Origin: GCA-002727735 sp038134525
GTDB lineage: Bacteria > Bacteroidota > Bacteroidia > Flavobacteriales_D > Parvicellaceae
DNA length: 64,000 nt
Direction of reading: 5' to 3'
Assembly: GCA_038134525.1 (NCBI GenBank)
Contig: JAYPVI010000003.1
Span: 212,975 to 276,974 of the forward strand
The stretch's first letter is position 1; the number at the start of each line of letters is the position of its first letter. This document shows positions 17,901 through 26,392 of the stretch, piece by piece. Made by a program: the position numbers and the translations under genes. The notes beneath the pieces are model-generated. The model saw nothing but the letters and a program-made list of their open reading frames with translations, was not told where the DNA came from and ran no database searches.

Positions 17901-18302
17901 CAATCAATAGACATATCGGGTGTTGTTCTTATTGAGTCAGATTTTGAAGGGTTAGTTTATTTACAAGCTGCTAATGGTTGCGATTCTGTCCTCAGTATTT
18001 CTGTTCAAATGTTGTACGAGTCTACTCATTTTGTTCCTAGTGGATTTTCACCTAATGGAGATGGTGTAAACGATTTTATAGGTGTGATGGGTGGTGGTAT
18101 TCAAGAAATGGAATTTTCTATTTTTAATCGATGGGGAGAAGTGGTATTTAATTCGGATTGTTGTTGTTCAACTATCTGTTCATGGGATGGTAAACATCGA
18201 AATCAAATATTAAATGTGGGGACTTATGTATATTATTTAAAAGGTACTTATAATAATGGAATACCTTTTAAAGAAAAAGGAACTATATCTTTAGTCAAGT
18301 GA
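14961..18302 (+). CDS. Large secreted adhesin with tandem Cys-containing repeats and T9SS type B (gliding-associated CHU_C) sorting domain
   Basis: 1113 residues. Signal peptide about 1-19 (ITSLSSIAC is close to a lipobox-like end but followed by His). Residues 20-600 are Cys-rich modules with two related halves (YVTYHTLTTSATGTVGMV; HITYHTVTTDNFGNVGAV). From about 607 the protein is a tandem array of roughly 52-residue units (LDTTLCNGGSIVVNGTTYNG then GCDSIVSITITEL), paired into 104-residue super-repeats, two of which are identical in DNA. The C-terminal 90 residues are a CHU_C/T9SS type B domain: FVPSGFSPNGDGVNDF, then FNRWGEVVF. It is expected to be exported by T9SS and displayed at the surface. 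The following PorP/SprF gene overlaps by four bases, the known adhesin-anchor pairing. Confidence 0.93.
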   Translation: MKKILFFLFLITSLSSIACHNCLINSVSFVNNGNNTTTFTIDVEIDVGTLDGKSYGFALLFENTTATAPIVLTNPAFTPTLSRAGFNDLTGYTGASIGSGLGAIPSNYFDDRYGNRTDVLTYETDDDWFGFGSTDYNQTVVVTVEGCVESITLDGDFRSTGSATPQGVPGCTVTHQTGISCLVSCGTCSTPNCLIAGPYTSYNDAFLFSNHCSQMNDLSANPITAPTYVTYHTLTTSATGTVGMVISLQEGGPTNPCGITKVANLYASNTNCATPISPSTTTANGSSYYNPEWTGLSPNATYIVEITFTIPSGCSLIDHCESYYFPTSCNASTGIVSVSGGTLVGNNEYDLTNCNTINFNAANENLNGGVLTYSYALFSCDPGLPLTAAQLTDLTNHPCYLGSDYGLTTSDVDAGGISGTVPGGYDTLWIMPYTSDAANSPDSDGDGCYDIGDVIQVNYLPPTCGDCASPNCSTGSVPEFVDRTYLQCDDPCADLNNTTHITYHTVTTDNFGNVGAVQTVNFSQFTCSGLSRTAVLRSTINSCSGPDIQPSVNNANGVGSGFNPEWYGLSANTNYTLILTTAIGSNCNYDYACLDFYGIPTCNTINTNLDTTLCNGGSIVVNGTTYNGSNPTGQETFVLANGCDSIVSVTVTELPNITNSINPTICSNGSYVYDGVTYDANNPAGTHVFTSAFGCDSTVTISLTIQNTINTILDTTLCNGGSIVVNGTTYNGSNPTGQDTFTLPGGCDSIVSITITELAPITNSINPTICSNGSFIYDGVTYDANNPAGTHVFTSAFGCDSTVTISLTIQNTINTILDTTLCNGGSIVVNGTTYNGSNPTGQDTFTLPGGCDSIVSITITELAPITNSINPTICSNGSFIYDGVTYDSSNTTGTHIFNSLSGCDSTVTVILNIQNQIINNLDQTICFGDSIIVNGTTYNANNLTGQEIIILPSGCDSIINITVTVLEQDTTFLDTIIYVGQSIDISGVVLIESDFEGLVYLQAANGCDSVLSISVQMLYESTHFVPSGFSPNGDGVNDFIGVMGGGIQEMEFSIFNRWGEVVFNSDCCCSTICSWDGKHRNQILNVGTYVYYLKGTYNNGIPFKEKGTISLVK
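16983..17614 (+). repeat. Perfect 312-bp tandem duplication inside the adhesin gene
   Basis: Bases 16983-17302 and 17295-17614 are identical by eye over 320 positions at an offset of 312 (104 codons). A diverged third copy precedes it from about 16770. Perfect DNA identity including third codon positions points to recent duplication or gene conversion, and the array could vary in copy number by slippage. Confidence 0.92.
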
Positions 18303-19345
18303 GATTACTAAAATTAGTACATATTATTTTTTCAGTTTTGTTTTTGACCGAGTTTCCCATCTACAGTCAAGATATTCATACCACTCAAATTTCAGAGTAT
18401 GATTATTTATATAATCCAGGTTTAATAGGGAACTATCATGGCAACTCAAGGGTTCAATTTTCTACAAGAAGTCAATGGACTAACATTAACAATGCATTTG
18501 AAACCTACAGTTTCTTTACAGACTATAAAATTGGTGCTGAAAAGTGGAAAAAAGGAAATCTAGGTATTTGTTTTGCTGCAAATGCTGATGATGCAGGAGA
18601 TGGGTTTTTGAAAAAAAACTCGTTCAACTTAGGATTATCAAGTGTAATAAAATTGAGTTCTAATGCCTCCCTTTCTCTTGGATTTTTAAATTCATATAAC
18701 CAACTCACCATTGACCCTTCAAATATCAGATGGGGGAGTCAATTTAATGGAGAATACCATGACCCTAACTTATCGTCTGGTGAAAATTTCACAAAAAATG
18801 CTTTTGGTTATTACAATATATCATCAGGAATTGCATTTACCTATGGTAAAGATGAAGGGTACATGTCGTTATATGATCAAACCCATATCCAATTAGGTTT
18901 AGCAACTTATAATATACTCTCCCCTAATAGTTACCATTCAATTTTAAATGATACCGTTCATCAACGCTTTTGCTTTTATGGAAAAGGATTTCTTGGAATT
19001 CCACATTCAAGAACGGGTATAATGGGTTCTTTATTAACGCAATTACAAGGCCCAAACTTAGAAGTAATTTTGGGAGCATACTATAGAATTAGAATCAAAG
19101 AAGCTTCAAAAATAACAGGATATAACAAAGAATCAGCTATTGCTATTGGTGGAGTTTGGCGCTATGGAGACGCCATATGCCCAGGAGTATTGTTTGAGAT
19201 TAAAGATTATGCCATAGGGATTAGTTATGATATGACAATATCTAAGTTACTTCCAGCAACTAATACAATGGGTGCAATTGAAATCATGTTTAGAATACAA
19301 ACTAATAACCAATTCTTATATAAGGGTTATAACCCTGGAAATTAG
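18299..19345 (+). CDS. PorP/SprF family T9SS outer-membrane protein
   Basis: 348 residues from GTG at 18299, overlapping the adhesin stop by four bases. Signal peptide about 1-24 ending IYSQ. The family start is clear: HTTQISEYDYLYNPGLIGNY followed by RVQFSTRSQWTNINNAFETY, then alternating beta-barrel strands to the end (GGVWRYGDAICPGVLFEIK, YAIGISYDMTISKL). SprF-type proteins are required to secrete or retain the SprB-like adhesin encoded next to them. A second such pair lies at 53366-57002. Translational coupling strongly suggests this one serves the 14961 adhesin. Confidence 0.93.
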   Translation: MRLLKLVHIIFSVLFLTEFPIYSQDIHTTQISEYDYLYNPGLIGNYHGNSRVQFSTRSQWTNINNAFETYSFFTDYKIGAEKWKKGNLGICFAANADDAGDGFLKKNSFNLGLSSVIKLSSNASLSLGFLNSYNQLTIDPSNIRWGSQFNGEYHDPNLSSGENFTKNAFGYYNISSGIAFTYGKDEGYMSLYDQTHIQLGLATYNILSPNSYHSILNDTVHQRFCFYGKGFLGIPHSRTGIMGSLLTQLQGPNLEVILGAYYRIRIKEASKITGYNKESAIAIGGVWRYGDAICPGVLFEIKDYAIGISYDMTISKLLPATNTMGAIEIMFRIQTNNQFLYKGYNPGN

Positions 19346-19355
19346 TTTTACCTTT

Positions 19356-20288
19356 CTACTCTGAAACTAAACCATGTATCACTTTTCGTTGACTCTTTGC
19401 CTTTTTACTGTCTTCAGCCTCTTTTTTGACAGTGTTTTTCTCTAATACAGGATCGGGAACAAAAGCACACAAATCTTCGGCCAATTGAGATAAATAAATT
19501 TTCTCAATTTTATTTAGATTATGAACATCGGCAGGCATTTCAGTTGCTGCTACACCTGCATCTACTTCTTTTCCCCTTTTATTTAATACCGTGTAATGGA
19601 TATTTAATTGCCTATACGAATTGTATTGATCTTCTTTTTTCATGTAGGATTGACCAATATGAAATTCGTTTACAAAGATGAAATAGTTAGTTTGATAATT
19701 TAGTTGTAAATCAGAAAGTAAGTTAGGATTGTTTATTACTACGTTCATAAAACGATCAGCGTAATGATGTGATGTTTGAATTTCACCTTGATGTATTTTT
19801 CCTCTATTATATTCTTTTTTTTCGGTGGGTATTTCAGCTTGTATTTGATTTACAAATTTGTTAAGCTTATCCTTTATCAACTCTTTTTTTGTGGCTTCTG
19901 TCTTGACAGTGTCCTTAGATTTGATCAGGTCATACTTAAATCCAATACTACTATAAATATAATTTAACATTTTATTTGAACTATCCTGGTGGTGAGCTAG
20001 GGAGACTGCAGGTGTTTTTTGGCTCAAAGACAGTAAAATTTGTTCTGATACGCTTTTTTTTAAGGACTCTTTTACCTCTTTGTATTCAATATTATTTGCT
20101 AATGCAATTTCTTTATCAATGGATGAGGCGTACATTTTTGACTCAAAAGGGACAATAAGAATTTTATTGTTTTTATCCTGTGTATATATTTCAAATGGAT
20201 CTGTAGTGGTTCCCTGATTATATCCGACAAATTGAAAGGAAATATTTATAACAAAAAGGAGTAAAACAGTTTTGAGATTTAACTTCAT
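19356..20288 (-). CDS. Exported hypothetical protein
   Basis: 310 residues from ATG 20288 (MKLNLKTVLLLFVINISF); a longer frame starts at 20306 but adds only six residues before the signal peptide. Visible features are a strand-rich start (NKILIVPFESKMYASSIDKE), a central His-containing segment (SLAHHQDSSNKMLNYIY), a Lys/Glu-rich linker, and a beta segment (YFIFVNEFHIGQSY), followed by a charged tail. The pattern IVPFESKMYAS resembles lipoprotein-like CsgG-related or DUF4136-like starts but is not diagnostic. Family not recognised. It is convergent with porP/sprF and downstream of rseP (77 bases). Confidence 0.55.
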   Translation of the reverse strand: MKLNLKTVLLLFVINISFQFVGYNQGTTTDPFEIYTQDKNNKILIVPFESKMYASSIDKEIALANNIEYKEVKESLKKSVSEQILLSLSQKTPAVSLAHHQDSSNKMLNYIYSSIGFKYDLIKSKDTVKTEATKKELIKDKLNKFVNQIQAEIPTEKKEYNRGKIHQGEIQTSHHYADRFMNVVINNPNLLSDLQLNYQTNYFIFVNEFHIGQSYMKKEDQYNSYRQLNIHYTVLNKRGKEVDAGVAATEMPADVHNLNKIEKIYLSQLAEDLCAFVPDPVLEKNTVKKEAEDSKKAKSQRKVIHGLVSE

Positions 20289-20365
20289 GATATAAAAGTA
20301 TTTCAATTACATTGAAATACTTTTCTACGCGGAATAGATTATACGCAGGTCAATGTTTAAAAGTA

Positions 20366-21691
20366 CTATCCTGAAATCCAGCGGTAGATATCCATGCCAT
20401 TAGCATATATGAGCAACGCAAGTAATAAACTCATTCCTACAATTTGTGCTCTTGTTAGGAACTGATCACTTGGTGGTTTACCTGAAATCATTTCATAAAC
20501 TAAAAACATGACATGACCACCATCTAAGGCTGGTATGGGAAGTATGTTCATAAACGCTAAAATGATAGATAATAATGCCGTCATACTCCAAAATCGCTTC
20601 CAATCCCAATAAGGAGAAAACAACCCACCAATGGTTCCAAAACCTCCAATTTGTTTAGCACCTTCTTTATTAAAAAGTAAACCAAGCGATTTTACATAAT
20701 TTCCCAAAGTGGTAACTCCTTCTGATATTCCAGTAGGAATCGATTCTATTAAACCATAATCTTTATGTTTAAAATCAAAATATAACAAATGATTCTTAGG
20801 AAAGTACCCTAAAGTGTGATCTTCAGCTACCTGAACTTTTACAGTTTTAGGGTTATTATCACGTATAATTTGAAGATCAATTTCTTCTGATTCATATCTT
20901 TTAATTTCATTTTTGAAATCAAGATAATAAGGGGTCATTTGATCATTAATTCCCACTATGCTATCTCCTTTTTGAAGCTTAGCTAATTCAGCAAAGCTTC
21001 CTTTCATGACAGAATCAATAACATTTGGGAATCGGATTTCATTAAAAATTCCAGGAACTTTTAAACGTAAAAGATCTGTTATTATGGAGTCATTTATGGT
21101 AAATGGGATAATTTCGTTACCACGTTTAATCTTTAGTTCTCTTTCTCCATCAATAAGTATTTTGCTAGAAGCGTCTCCAAATTCATTTATTGAAGAACCA
21201 CCAACTTCCACAATGAGATCTCCCTCTTGAAAACCGTAATCAGCAAATTTTTCATGACTTAAATGAGCACCATATTTTACGGCTTCATTAGGCACATAAT
21301 CTTTACCCCAAACGAATAAGATCATAATGTAAATTAAAAAACCAAGCAGTAAATTAACGGTTACTCCACCAACCATTATGATTAATCTTTGCCAAGCAGG
21401 TTTTGATCTAAATTCCCATGGCTTTGCAGGCTCCTTCATTTGCTCTTTATCCATACTTTCATCAATCATCCCAGCAATCTTTACATAACCACCTAAAGGA
21501 ATCCACCCAATTCCATACTCTGTTTCACCTTTTTTGAATTTGAATAAAGAAAAGCCAGCGTCAAAAAATAAGTAGAACTTTTCCACTTTAGTTTTAAAAT
21601 ATTTTGCAGGCAACATATGCCCTAACTCATGTAAGATGATTAAAATCGATAAGCTGAGTACAAACTGTGAAATTTGGACAAATAATTCCAT
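20366..21691 (-). CDS. rseP: RseP site-2 zinc metalloprotease
   Basis: 441 residues from MELFVQ (ATG 21691); the frame is open to 21724 but the added 11 residues precede the first membrane helix needlessly. The zinc motif HELGH sits in TM1 (H21, E22, H25), the third ligand region is IPALDGGHVMFLVYE near the C-terminus, and the WIPLGGYVKIAGM and MVGGVTVNLLLGFLIYI segments are typical. Two PDZ-like domains lie between (GFQEGDLIVEVGG; LQKGDSIVGIN). RseP cuts anti-sigma factors and signal peptides within the inner membrane. No anti-sigma gene is adjacent. Confidence 0.96.
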   Translation of the reverse strand: MELFVQISQFVLSLSILIILHELGHMLPAKYFKTKVEKFYLFFDAGFSLFKFKKGETEYGIGWIPLGGYVKIAGMIDESMDKEQMKEPAKPWEFRSKPAWQRLIIMVGGVTVNLLLGFLIYIMILFVWGKDYVPNEAVKYGAHLSHEKFADYGFQEGDLIVEVGGSSINEFGDASSKILIDGERELKIKRGNEIIPFTINDSIITDLLRLKVPGIFNEIRFPNVIDSVMKGSFAELAKLQKGDSIVGINDQMTPYYLDFKNEIKRYESEEIDLQIIRDNNPKTVKVQVAEDHTLGYFPKNHLLYFDFKHKDYGLIESIPTGISEGVTTLGNYVKSLGLLFNKEGAKQIGGFGTIGGLFSPYWDWKRFWSMTALLSIILAFMNILPIPALDGGHVMFLVYEMISGKPPSDQFLTRAQIVGMSLLLALLIYANGMDIYRWISG

Positions 21692-21772
21692 ATTTTTTTG
21701 AATTAGCCTCCAAATATATATCAATTAATGATATGAAACATGTTAAGAATTTATAATTGAATTTATAGCAAT

Positions 21773-21795
21773 AAAAAAGCCCCACAAGGGGGCTT
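21773..21795 (-). terminator. Rho-independent terminator
   Basis: On the minus strand AAGCCCC-(CTTGT)-GGGGCTT followed by a run of T, placed 24 bases after the stop of the 21820 hydrolase gene. Confidence 0.85.
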
Positions 21796-21819
21796 AGTTA
21801 GTTGTTATAAATATCGAAT

Positions 21820-23424
21820 TTATTTAAGCACTATCTTTTCAGTGTGCGTTTTGTAGGTATCCTTTATTTCTGCAAAATAAACTCCTTTTGGAAGTTCTCT
21901 CAAGTCTACAGTGTACGTAAATACACTTGGGTTGTATCTTTTCACTAAATTTCCAATGTTATCAAAGATTGAAATTTCTTCAATGTTTGCAGAAGAATTA
22001 AATGAAATATAATCTGAAGTTGGGTTTGGATAAACTTTATAAAGTATATCATTTGAGTTAACTCCAACCGAGTTTCCAGGTAGCATTAACGTATTTACCA
22101 CTCTAGGGCAAAAGAAGTTAATCGTGGAATCAATGTAGGCATTTGCTTTAGTTATACTCATATCTGGGTTTGTCTGTAAACTATTTAAATAAGCATCAGT
22201 ACCAACACTTGCAGGTAGACCTTGACCTACAGCTAACATTACAGTAATGGTAGAATCAAAATAATCCCAAGGTGCTCCTTCACCAGGATTTCCAGTTACA
22301 AATGGAAATAGGTTGTTAACGGATTCAGTTATGGCGACACCACTAAAATCAACTGTCCCAATCAACTTATTTGAAGCCGCCTTTGCAGCCACCGTGTAAG
22401 GGTCATATAAGTTTGGAATGGCGTCATTATTTCCCAACATATTAGCTTTAGCCACTACATCGTGTGAACCACTAATGCTACTCACAATATTTACACCTGA
22501 AACGGATAAATCACCGGTTCTAAATCTAGCTACAGCATCAAGGTTGCCATGAACCGCAGCTATAGGCTTATCACCAGCTTCTAACCAGCTAATATCACCG
22601 ATAGCTCCCCCCATATTTAGAATCATGTCATGATCACTGGAATATCCTTTGTGGTTTTCCATATTTAGTTGAGGCATACCACCATATCCAAACCAGTCAC
22701 CATAAACTGCTGTATCAATTAATGGCATAGCTGTTACAGGATCTAAAAATTTAGCAAGTTGAAGTTCCGATAATTTATCTACAGAATTTAAACAGGTAGC
22801 TATCCAACCACCAGTCCCTTGACCACAGATTATGATGCGAGAGGTGTCAATCCCATACGTATTTCCATTTTCGTAATCCATTCTGAAATATCGAATTGCA
22901 GCTTTTACATCTTGTATGCCTCTGTAAGCAGCTCTCATTAAGCTTGCAGCTCTTTCTGGCTCTGTGGGTAAAAACGGATTCCAGCCTAATCTATAATCAG
23001 TATTTGCTACTACATATCCCCTTGCAGCAAATTGACTACACATGGCTTGGGTAGCATAATCAAAATTTCTATGTCCAGTTGCATTACCATTTCTAATGAT
23101 TGGAGCAAATGTTCCGGTATGCAAATAAATAATAAGCGGTCTTTCAGCTACGGTATCTCCTGCTGGTTCGAAAAGATCAAATTCCAAAGGAGGCATAGTA
23201 AAATAAATGGGGTTTCCTGTGTTAGGGTCTACTCCTACGGGAATAGTCATTCCCGTAGGAATGGGTAGGGTATCATTTATCATAACTGAAAAATTGACAC
23301 CATACTCTATGTTATTTGTGGTATCAACAGTAAAAAGTGGATCTAAATATCTTGTCTGAGCAATTGTTGTTGTGGAGTAAATAACAGATAAAATAAATAG
23401 AAAACCAAAAGTAATTTTTTTCAT
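21820..23424 (-). CDS. Secreted alpha/beta-hydrolase-fold protein with T9SS type A domain, catalytic Ser replaced
   Basis: 534 residues. Signal peptide ends near TTTIAQ. The core resembles carboxylesterase/lipase-like hydrolases: RPLIIYLHTGTFAP (oxyanion region), FAARGYVVANTDYRLGWNP, and DVKAAIRYFRMDYEN before the nucleophile elbow. At the elbow the sequence is ICGQGTGGW (201-206), so the GxSxG serine is Gly203; the protein may not be a serine esterase. The C-terminus carries a T9SS type A sorting domain (VYPNPTSDYISF, then LPKGVYFAEI). A terminator follows. It could be a binding or structural pseudo-hydrolase; the GQGTGG form may be a conserved subfamily trait, which I cannot check here. Confidence 0.82.
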   Translation of the reverse strand: MKKITFGFLFILSVIYSTTTIAQTRYLDPLFTVDTTNNIEYGVNFSVMINDTLPIPTGMTIPVGVDPNTGNPIYFTMPPLEFDLFEPAGDTVAERPLIIYLHTGTFAPIIRNGNATGHRNFDYATQAMCSQFAARGYVVANTDYRLGWNPFLPTEPERAASLMRAAYRGIQDVKAAIRYFRMDYENGNTYGIDTSRIIICGQGTGGWIATCLNSVDKLSELQLAKFLDPVTAMPLIDTAVYGDWFGYGGMPQLNMENHKGYSSDHDMILNMGGAIGDISWLEAGDKPIAAVHGNLDAVARFRTGDLSVSGVNIVSSISGSHDVVAKANMLGNNDAIPNLYDPYTVAAKAASNKLIGTVDFSGVAITESVNNLFPFVTGNPGEGAPWDYFDSTITVMLAVGQGLPASVGTDAYLNSLQTNPDMSITKANAYIDSTINFFCPRVVNTLMLPGNSVGVNSNDILYKVYPNPTSDYISFNSSANIEEISIFDNIGNLVKRYNPSVFTYTVDLRELPKGVYFAEIKDTYKTHTEKIVLK

Positions 23425-23504
23425 AAGGTTAATTTTTCGTGAATTTATATGTCTAATTTACGTAATTAAAATAAAAATAGTTCCAGAACGGATTATAAAG
23501 TTGT

Positions 23505-26348
23505 TTAATCTTTAAAATCAAATAGTAAAGAAACATAGGCCATTCTTCCAATAAATGGCCCTCCATACACCTGTAGAACTCTGTTGTTAAGAATATTTGA
23601 AGCTCCTAATTTAATAGCCAAATTTTGTTTTTTAAGATTTTTTGTCATTTGAAAATCTAACAGACCATAAGTAGGCACAACGCCAGTAAATTGAGGAGAT
23701 CCTTCAAATAAAAATCCTTCAACCCATTTATAATTGAAACTAAATCCTATATCTTTCATTATTGATTTTTCACTTAATTCAATTTTAATGTCTTTTCCGG
23801 ATAGGCCAACATTAAATTTAAATTCTGGGGTATTGTATGCAGGGATAATAGGGTCATCAATTTGTTTATTAAGTTTATTCCAAGAGAAATTTCCATTAAA
23901 AGTATACTTGTTATTTATGTAGTAATTTAAACCTAATGACAATCCTTGAGTAGTAATTGTTTTTGAAGAGTTGGTAGCGACTCGATACACATCAAGTATT
24001 TCCCAACTTTGTAGGTCATAGAAAAATTCTGCTCCAGTAACAAAACCAATAAAATTCTGATACCAATTGTAATAATAATTGGCATCAACATAAATTTTAT
24101 TTTCGAAAACCCCTCTGTAACCAAATTCTATACATTTTACTTCTTCTGGTCTAATGGGATCCACATCAAAGTTGACTAAAGAATCTATATTTCTACCCGA
24201 AGTAGCATAAGCCCAAATGGATTCTAGCGTATAAAGATTTTGATAACCATCCTTATTACCAATGAGTTTAGCTCTACCTACATTGTAATACATATATTGA
24301 TTCAATAAAGTTGGATTTCTTATAGCAGATGTAAAAGTTGATCTAATGGTATGGTTTTCATCTATGTTATATATACCTGAAAGCGCTTGAGTTGGGATTA
24401 AATTAAAGTTTTGATTTTTATCCAATCTTAAAGAACCTTTTAAGATGAGCTGATCTCTTAAAAAGCTTTTCTCTAGACCAAGATATCCACCAACTTCCCA
24501 ATTTGTTATTTTAACTCCGTTGGTATCGCTAAATAAAGAACCATCTGATTTTGGAGTATAAAGTCTAAAATTAGATCCAACAGTAAATTTGGCAAATTCC
24601 GAATCAAATATTTTTTCACCATGACCGTGATATAAAGCTGATTTATCTACAATTTTTGACCCTCCGTCTAATACGGAAGCAGTAGAGGTAATTTTATTTA
24701 ATAAAGAATCAAATCTAACTGTTCCTACTTCAAAATACGGAATAACGCCCATGTTGGGATGACTACCATTGGCATAATTGGTAGTTTCTTGGTGCCAACT
24801 ATTTAAAGAATCCATTGGAATATTATCAATTACATTGAAAATTCCTGGAAAATCTGGAGGATATGCAGTTTGTGTAACAGGATCAAAATATGGAGACCAA
24901 TTGATTGAAGGATCCAAATCAATGACTCGCTGAGCAATATTTTCCTTCCAATAGGTTTTATATAATTCGTGAAAAGATTCTCCTTCAAGATTTTCATTTA
25001 AGGCGGTTGCATTTTGAAGTTGAAAGGCAGTTAATACCGCATCATAACTATTACCTGCATCTTCGTGAGTAGCATAAAATCGTATAAAAAAATCATCGTC
25101 TTTTTTTAATTCTAATTTATTTTGAAAAAAAAGAATGTCTTTAAGACTAAATCTATTATCACCTTGGTAGACCGTTGTCCCAGTAGAAAAACTGCTCGTG
25201 GTAGAAAGCATCATGCCATTATCAAATAATCCATAAAGCCCTAAGTTTGTCTTTAGATTTTCTGTATCATAATCCACTAAATCTTTTTCCCAATATCCTT
25301 GTCTATGCCATCTGTCAAGACCAGGATACTGTAAAATGGATGCCGTGTCTATTTCACCATCTAGCCCATAGATCATTTGATTTAATGTAGGATTTAGGTT
25401 TTCATCACCATATCGGTTAATAGCGTCATATCCACCAGGGTTATTTTCATTAGTTTCTAAGTCAGCGACACTTCCTGCATTGTCCGCTACCCAATCATCC
25501 GCATTCATGTAAAACACATTAAATTTAAATGCAAATCGATCTTTTCCATCATTATTTTTAATCACCTTAGCATAACGAATAGCGTACTCATTCAGAAATC
25601 TTTCTCCCAATTTTACACTCGAAGAAAAACCTGGAAATAAAAAAGGATCTTTGGTTTCCATGCTGATTACACCATTAAAGGCATTTGGTCCATAAAATGC
25701 TGAGCTAGCCCCAGAAATAATTTCCACTTTCATAAGATCAAGTTCTGATGCCCCTAAAAAATTTCCTAGTGCAAAATTAAGCCCTGGAGACGCATTATCT
25801 ACCCCGTCTATGATTTGTAATGTTCTTACAGGGGAAGTGCTATTAAACCCTCTGGTATTAATTACTCTAAATCCTAAACTGGCCGAAGTTAAATCTACTC
25901 CTTTCATATGACTTAATCCTTCGTAAAAGTTAGTAGCTGAAGTTTCTTTTATATCATTTATGTTCATAGCTTCGATGCTCAACGGAGATTCTTTCAATTT
26001 TTCACTTATCCCTCCCACCACTTCCACAGCATCCAACTGAAGATCTAAACTCTGTAGTGCTATTTTTATGAATTTTTGATTGGAAATGGTTAAGTTTTTG
26101 GAGCTATAACCTATATATGAAACTTCGACTTCAAAAGGAGGTTTAAAGTTTGTTTGCAATTTGAATTCACCATTAAAATCTGAAACGGTTCCATATTTAG
26201 AATTTAGGATTTTAACCGAAGCTCCGATTAATTCTTCTCCTGATTCATTATCAATTATTTTTCCTGAGATATTGGTTTGTGAGAGGCTTAAGTTAAAACA
26301 GCAAAGAAAAGATAATAGTAAAAATAAAAGCCTTTGATTAAGGATCAT
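23505..26348 (-). CDS. TonB-dependent receptor with carboxypeptidase-regulatory-like N-terminal domain
   Basis: 947 residues. Signal peptide about 1-23 (LCCFNLSLSQ). Residues about 25-110 are a CarboxypepD_reg domain (ISGKIIDNESGEELIGASVK). The plug follows at about 115-235, with the motifs VINTRGFNSTSPVRTLQIID and SGASSAFYGPNAFNGVISM. The rest is a TonB-dependent beta-barrel, ending FIGRMAYVSLLFDFKD. It imports a substrate across the outer membrane using TonB energy. No SusD partner is next to it, so it is not a classic SusCD pair; the substrate is unknown. It is divergent from nothing and lies 45 bases downstream of the ABC ATPase gene on the same strand, possibly co-transcribed. Confidence 0.93.
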   Translation of the reverse strand: MILNQRLLFLLLSFLCCFNLSLSQTNISGKIIDNESGEELIGASVKILNSKYGTVSDFNGEFKLQTNFKPPFEVEVSYIGYSSKNLTISNQKFIKIALQSLDLQLDAVEVVGGISEKLKESPLSIEAMNINDIKETSATNFYEGLSHMKGVDLTSASLGFRVINTRGFNSTSPVRTLQIIDGVDNASPGLNFALGNFLGASELDLMKVEIISGASSAFYGPNAFNGVISMETKDPFLFPGFSSSVKLGERFLNEYAIRYAKVIKNNDGKDRFAFKFNVFYMNADDWVADNAGSVADLETNENNPGGYDAINRYGDENLNPTLNQMIYGLDGEIDTASILQYPGLDRWHRQGYWEKDLVDYDTENLKTNLGLYGLFDNGMMLSTTSSFSTGTTVYQGDNRFSLKDILFFQNKLELKKDDDFFIRFYATHEDAGNSYDAVLTAFQLQNATALNENLEGESFHELYKTYWKENIAQRVIDLDPSINWSPYFDPVTQTAYPPDFPGIFNVIDNIPMDSLNSWHQETTNYANGSHPNMGVIPYFEVGTVRFDSLLNKITSTASVLDGGSKIVDKSALYHGHGEKIFDSEFAKFTVGSNFRLYTPKSDGSLFSDTNGVKITNWEVGGYLGLEKSFLRDQLILKGSLRLDKNQNFNLIPTQALSGIYNIDENHTIRSTFTSAIRNPTLLNQYMYYNVGRAKLIGNKDGYQNLYTLESIWAYATSGRNIDSLVNFDVDPIRPEEVKCIEFGYRGVFENKIYVDANYYYNWYQNFIGFVTGAEFFYDLQSWEILDVYRVATNSSKTITTQGLSLGLNYYINNKYTFNGNFSWNKLNKQIDDPIIPAYNTPEFKFNVGLSGKDIKIELSEKSIMKDIGFSFNYKWVEGFLFEGSPQFTGVVPTYGLLDFQMTKNLKKQNLAIKLGASNILNNRVLQVYGGPFIGRMAYVSLLFDFKD

Positions 26349-26392
26349 TGAGTCTGAATTTGTTTCCTAAATTTAACAATTATGTTCTTAAA

